DNA from: Thermoflexus hugenholtzii JAD2
GTDB lineage: Bacteria > Chloroflexota > Dehalococcoidia > UBA2979
Direction: 5' to 3'
Assembly: GCA_945903275.1 (NCBI GenBank)
Contig: CAMDNW010000013.1
Coordinates: 1-54,605, forward strand
Length of the DNA stretch: 54,605 bases
How positions within the stretch are numbered: position 1 is the first letter of the stretch; each line of letters begins with the position of its first letter. Both the position numbers and the translations under genes were made by a program. Under the pieces are notes generated by a model. That model searched no databases. It was not told the DNA's origin and saw only the letters and a program-made list of their open reading frames with translations. Below, one piece after another: positions 51,596-54,605 of this stretch.

Positions 51596-52386
51596 TTGTG
51601 GGTCTCAGGACGCACGGGGCGTATTGGTACGCCGCGTTCAGCGAGATACGCTTTGATGGAACCCACGCTATAGGTGCCAAAATGGAAGATCGAAGCGGCC
51701 AAAACGGCATCCGCCCCACCATCTGTGAGCGCGTCGTAGAGGTGCTCGGGGCTGCCTGCCCCACCTGAGGCAATAACCGGCACTTCAACGGCCTGCGCGA
51801 CAGCACGGAGCAGTGGCAGGTCGTAGCCGCGCCGGTGGCCGTCCGTGTCCATTGAGGTCACCAGCAGCTCGCCAGCGCCCTGTTGGACGGTCTCACGGGC
51901 CCACTCGATAACATCGCGGCCAGTGGGGGTGCGGCCACCGTGGACGAATACCTCCCAACGCGGTGCGTCCGGTGTGGTACCGGATACACGCTTGGCGTCG
52001 ATAGCCACCGTGATGCACTGGGAGCCAAAGCGGTACGCGCCTTCGGCGATCAGTTCGGGGCGCTCGACGGCGGCCGTGTTCACAGACACTTTGTCTGCGC
52101 CGACCTCGAGCATCATGCGCATGTCTTGAGTGGTGCGGATACCGCCGCCGACGGTGAGCGGGATAAAGACTTGGTCGGCAGTCCGGGCGATCATGTCATA
52201 GACGCTCGTCCGGCCATCACTGGATGCTGTGATATCGAGGAACACGAGTTCGTCGGCACCGCCCGCGTCATAGGCGGCTGCGAGTTCCACCGGATCACCC
52301 GCATCACGCAACGCGACGAACGAGATGCCTTTCACAACGCGACCGTTATCGACATCGAAACAGGGGATGATGCGCTTGGTCAACAT
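51592..52386 (-). CDS. hisF: imidazole glycerol phosphate synthase, cyclase subunit
   Basis: The cyclase half of IGP synthase in histidine synthesis. The 264 aa have the catalytic Asp in [19 protein letters not shown] and the second in [20 protein letters not shown], plus [20 protein letters not shown] and ASGGAG. Start ATG 52386 overlaps the hisA stop by 7 bases. It forms a complex with HisH, encoded two genes upstream. Confidence 0.97.
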   Translation of the reverse strand: MLTKRIIPCFDVDNGRVVKGISFVALRDAGDPVELAAAYDAGGADELVFLDITASSDGRTSVYDMIARTADQVFIPLTVGGGIRTTQDMRMMLEVGADKVSVNTAAVERPELIAEGAYRFGSQCITVAIDAKRVSGTTPDAPRWEVFVHGGRTPTGRDVIEWARETVQQGAGELLVTSMDTDGHRRGYDLPLLRAVAQAVEVPVIASGGAGSPEHLYDALTDGGADAVLAASIFHFGTYSVGSIKAYLAERGVPIRPVRPETHN

Positions 52387-53090
52387 GCGACAATCGCCTC
52401 GCGAAGATTGATGTCGCCGGTATAGAGCGCCCTCCCCACGATTGCACCTTCGACACCACATTCGGCAAGCAGCCGCAGGTCATCGAGCGTTGAGACGCCA
52501 CCTGCAGCCACGACTGCCATCGGTGTCTCGGAGACGAGGCGCCGGTACACCTCGAAGTTGGGGGAGCCGACGACGCCATCGCGGCTGATATCGGTGAAGA
52601 CGATGCGTGAGAGGCCAAGCGCCGCAAGTTCCTGAATAAACTCGATCGCGTCCAGATCGGTCGCCTCGGTCCAGCCCTGGAGGCTGACTCGCCCGTCACG
52701 AGCGTCGACGGAGACGATGAGGTGGCCGCCAGCTTCGGCAATCGCTGTTTGGAGGAATGCGCGGTCTTTCACCGCCGCAGTACCCAGGACGACGCGGTCG
52801 AGGTGAGCCGCGAGCATCGTGCGTAACGCGGCGAGATCGCGGATACCGCCGCCGGTCTGCACCGGGCACGGCACTCCGCCGGCGATGGCGCGGACTATGG
52901 CGTCATTGACCGGCCTACCGTCACGAGCGCCATCGAGGTCGACGACGTGGATTCGCGTAGCGCCCTGCTCGACCCAACGTGCCGCAGCGACAAGCGGGTC
53001 AGCCTCGAACACCGTCTCACGCGCGTAGTCGCCCTGGGCGAGGCGGACGCAGCGGCCACCTCGGATGTCGATTGCGGGTATCACTTGCAT
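52380..53090 (-). CDS. hisA: ProFAR isomerase HisA
   Basis: The 236-residue (beta/alpha)8 isomerase uses the Asp in [20 protein letters not shown] and the second Asp in [40 protein letters not shown] and [12 protein letters not shown] match the phosphate loops. Some relatives (PriA) also act in tryptophan synthesis; no trpF gene is visible here, so dual use is possible but not shown. It follows hisH by 5 bases. Confidence 0.95.
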   Translation of the reverse strand: MQVIPAIDIRGGRCVRLAQGDYARETVFEADPLVAAARWVEQGATRIHVVDLDGARDGRPVNDAIVRAIAGGVPCPVQTGGGIRDLAALRTMLAAHLDRVVLGTAAVKDRAFLQTAIAEAGGHLIVSVDARDGRVSLQGWTEATDLDAIEFIQELAALGLSRIVFTDISRDGVVGSPNFEVYRRLVSETPMAVVAAGGVSTLDDLRLLAECGVEGAIVGRALYTGDINLREAIVAC

Positions 53091-53095
53091 ACTTG

Positions 53096-53746
53096 CTATG
53101 CTGCCGTCGTGCTCGGCGCGATGGAGCCGCGCTCACGAGCGAGGCGCAGGAAGTTGGCATAGAGGCGCAGCCCATCCGTGCCAGACTTCTCGGGATGGAA
53201 CTGCGTCGCGATCAGGTTGTCGCGCGCCACGACGGCAGGAAACTGCACGCGGTTGTACTCGGTCTCACCGAGTACGACCGCATCGGCAGCCGGTAGTGCG
53301 TAGTACGAGTGGACGAAGTAGAAGTACGAGTCAGCTTCGATATCCTCGAACACTGGGTGCGACGAGCGGAGACGAACCGTGTTCCAGCCCATGTGCGGGA
53401 CTGTCAGTCCCGCAGGAAAGCGCACAATGCGGCCCGGCAGCACGCCGAGGCACTCGTGCTCTCCGCCCTCCTCGGAAAGGTCAAACAGGGCTTGCATGCC
53501 CATGCAGACGCCGAGGAACGGGCGTCCGGATGCCACATAGTCACGAATCGGCTCGATAAGACCACCGGAGCGCAGGTTCGCCATCGTGTCGGCTGCGGCA
53601 CCCACTCCGGGGACAATCACGGCACGGGCGGCCTCGAGAGCGCGAGGGTCGGCAGTGACTCGCGCCTCGACGCCAGCGTGGGCGACGGCGCGCACGACGC
53701 TGCGGAGGTTGCCCGCCCCGTAATCGACGATCACCACATCTGGCAT
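53096..53746 (-). CDS. hisH: imidazole glycerol phosphate synthase, glutaminase subunit
   Basis: A 216-residue class I glutamine amidotransferase delivering ammonia to HisF. VVIVDYGAGNLRSVVRAVAH opens it, PFLGVCMGMQALFDLSEEG holds the nucleophile Cys, and ATQFHPEKSGTDGLRLYANF gives His and Glu. First gene of the hisH-hisA-hisF run; divergent from ligA across 75 bases. Confidence 0.97.
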   Translation of the reverse strand: MPDVVIVDYGAGNLRSVVRAVAHAGVEARVTADPRALEAARAVIVPGVGAAADTMANLRSGGLIEPIRDYVASGRPFLGVCMGMQALFDLSEEGGEHECLGVLPGRIVRFPAGLTVPHMGWNTVRLRSSHPVFEDIEADSYFYFVHSYYALPAADAVVLGETEYNRVQFPAVVARDNLIATQFHPEKSGTDGLRLYANFLRLARERGSIAPSTTAA

Positions 53747-53821
53747 GACTGCCCCTTACCGTCACCTGAACCATGCGGCACAACGATTCTAGCAAGGAAC
53801 CGCCGGTATACTCGGCGGGAC

Positions 53822-54605
53822 ATGACGAACGTGGACAATCAGCGAGACCTCGAACAGGCTCACCTGCGCGTCGAGGAATTGCGTAGCCAGATTCGGCACC
53901 ACGACTACCAGTATTATGTCTTAACTCAGCCAGAGGTTGGCGACTCGGAATACGATCAAACCTTCCGGGAACTCGTCGACCTCGAAGCTCACTTTCCGGA
54001 ACTGATTGAGCCTGACTCGCCGACCCAGCGGGTCGCCGGAGAGGTCTCGCCTGCCTTCGGCGCTGTCGAGCATCGCGAGCCGATGCTGTCCCTCGGGAAC
54101 GTCTTCAACGCCGATGAACTGCGCGCCTGGCACACGCGCGTTGCACGGTTGATCGAACGCGATGATTTCGCGCTGGTGTGCGAGCCAAAGATCGACGGTC
54201 TCGCGATCTCAGTGATCTACCGGGACGGCCGCTTTCAGGTCGGCGCCACTCGCGGTGATGGACTGCGCGGTGAAGACATCACCGCCAACATGCGCACGCT
54301 CCGATCCGTTCCGCTGACCCTCACTGTTGAACAACCTCCCGACGCATGCGAAGTGCGAGGTGAGGTTTACATGACCAAAACAGAGTTCGCGCGGCTTAAC
54401 CGTGAACGTGCGGAAGCGGGCGAATCGCTCTACATGAACCCGCGCAACACCGCTGCCGGCTCATTGCGGCAACTGGACTCGTCGGTGACAGCGTCGCGAC
54501 GCCTCGAACTACTCGCTTACCACTTCGGATGGATAGAGGGGGGGCAACGCGCGCCGACGCACTGGGAGGCGCTCCAATGGCTACGGAGCGCGGGATTCGC
54601 TGTGA
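53822..54605 (+). CDS. ligA: NAD-dependent DNA ligase LigA, partial
   Basis: The first 261 residues of a LigA, cut by the window end. The Ia domain (YQYYVLTQPEVGDSEYDQTF), the nucleotidyl-Lys motif CEPKIDGLAISVIYRDGRFQ near residue 120, GATRGDGLRGEDITANMRTL and NPRNTAAGSLRQLDSS are intact. It seals nicks at replication and repair using NAD. ATG 53822 is in a reasonable context 75 bases from the divergent hisH. Confidence 0.97.
   Translation, partial: MTNVDNQRDLEQAHLRVEELRSQIRHHDYQYYVLTQPEVGDSEYDQTFRELVDLEAHFPELIEPDSPTQRVAGEVSPAFGAVEHREPMLSLGNVFNADELRAWHTRVARLIERDDFALVCEPKIDGLAISVIYRDGRFQVGATRGDGLRGEDITANMRTLRSVPLTLTVEQPPDACEVRGEVYMTKTEFARLNRERAEAGESLYMNPRNTAAGSLRQLDSSVTASRRLELLAYHFGWIEGGQRAPTHWEALQWLRSAGFAV

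Noticed and set aside
1-54605. CRISPR array, prophage or transposase
   Set aside because: No regularly spaced repeats, and no recognisable integrase, transposase or phage structural genes were seen in any frame.

Overview
This 54.6 kb window is a high-GC, gene-dense bacterial chromosome segment. No phage, insertion sequence or CRISPR array was seen. Gene content (an alternative-order complex I cluster, CdaA-YbbR, a DUF1385 gene beside ribosomal protein L31, MutS2, DUF1015, SerA paired with a class V aminotransferase) suggests a Chloroflexota bacterium, perhaps Dehalococcoidia-like. That placement is inference from gene repertoire, not from a marker tree. Ferredoxin, cytochrome P450, acetyl-CoA synthetase and citrate synthase point to respiratory, acetate-using heterotrophic metabolism.

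Layout. Positions 1-4.4 kb carry a leftward complex I cluster, nuoA-C-D-H-J-K, without nuoB or nuoI in their usual places. Positions 4.5-12.7 kb form a tight leftward run: argF, cdaA (c-di-AMP synthase), ybbR, der, plsY, gpsA, a HEAT-repeat protein, a Nudix hydrolase and a GNAT. Most junctions are 4-bp ATGA overlaps. Positions 13-21 kb hold rph, HIT, DUF1015, serine-synthesis genes and mutS2. Positions 21-30 kb hold a phosphatase/CoA-Nudix pair, a CAU tRNA, decayed two-component fragments, a HIT-P450 pair, an AarF/UbiB kinase-like gene, and gltA with acsA.

Positions 29.9-38.8 kb are the accessory part: decayed genes (HDOD, ZnuA-like metal-binding lipoprotein, chlorite-dismutase-like), a 3'-half tRNA-Gly fragment, a low-GC DoxX-like gene next to an intact tRNA-Gly, and a coherent sulfur-trafficking island. 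The island has TlpA, TsuA/YeeE, a small unrecognised protein, TusA, a rhodanese lipoprotein and a lipoprotein with a CxC motif. Positions 38.8-54.6 kb are mostly housekeeping: uvrA, ferredoxin, glyQS, rnhB, ftsH, dedA, rplU-rpmA-rpmE, DUF1385, hisH-hisA-hisF and the start of ligA. Decayed HD-GYP and yraN genes sit among them.

Two themes stand out. First, eight or so genes are visibly broken (two-component, HDOD, HD-GYP, ZnuA, Cld-like, YraN, DUF1801), while the c-di-AMP operon and sulfur island are intact. This suggests recent loss of signalling and metal-uptake functions, unless assembly errors explain the indels. Second, the sulfur island looks like a thiosulfate import and sulfane-relay module with an uncharacterised small partner and a possible divergent operator.
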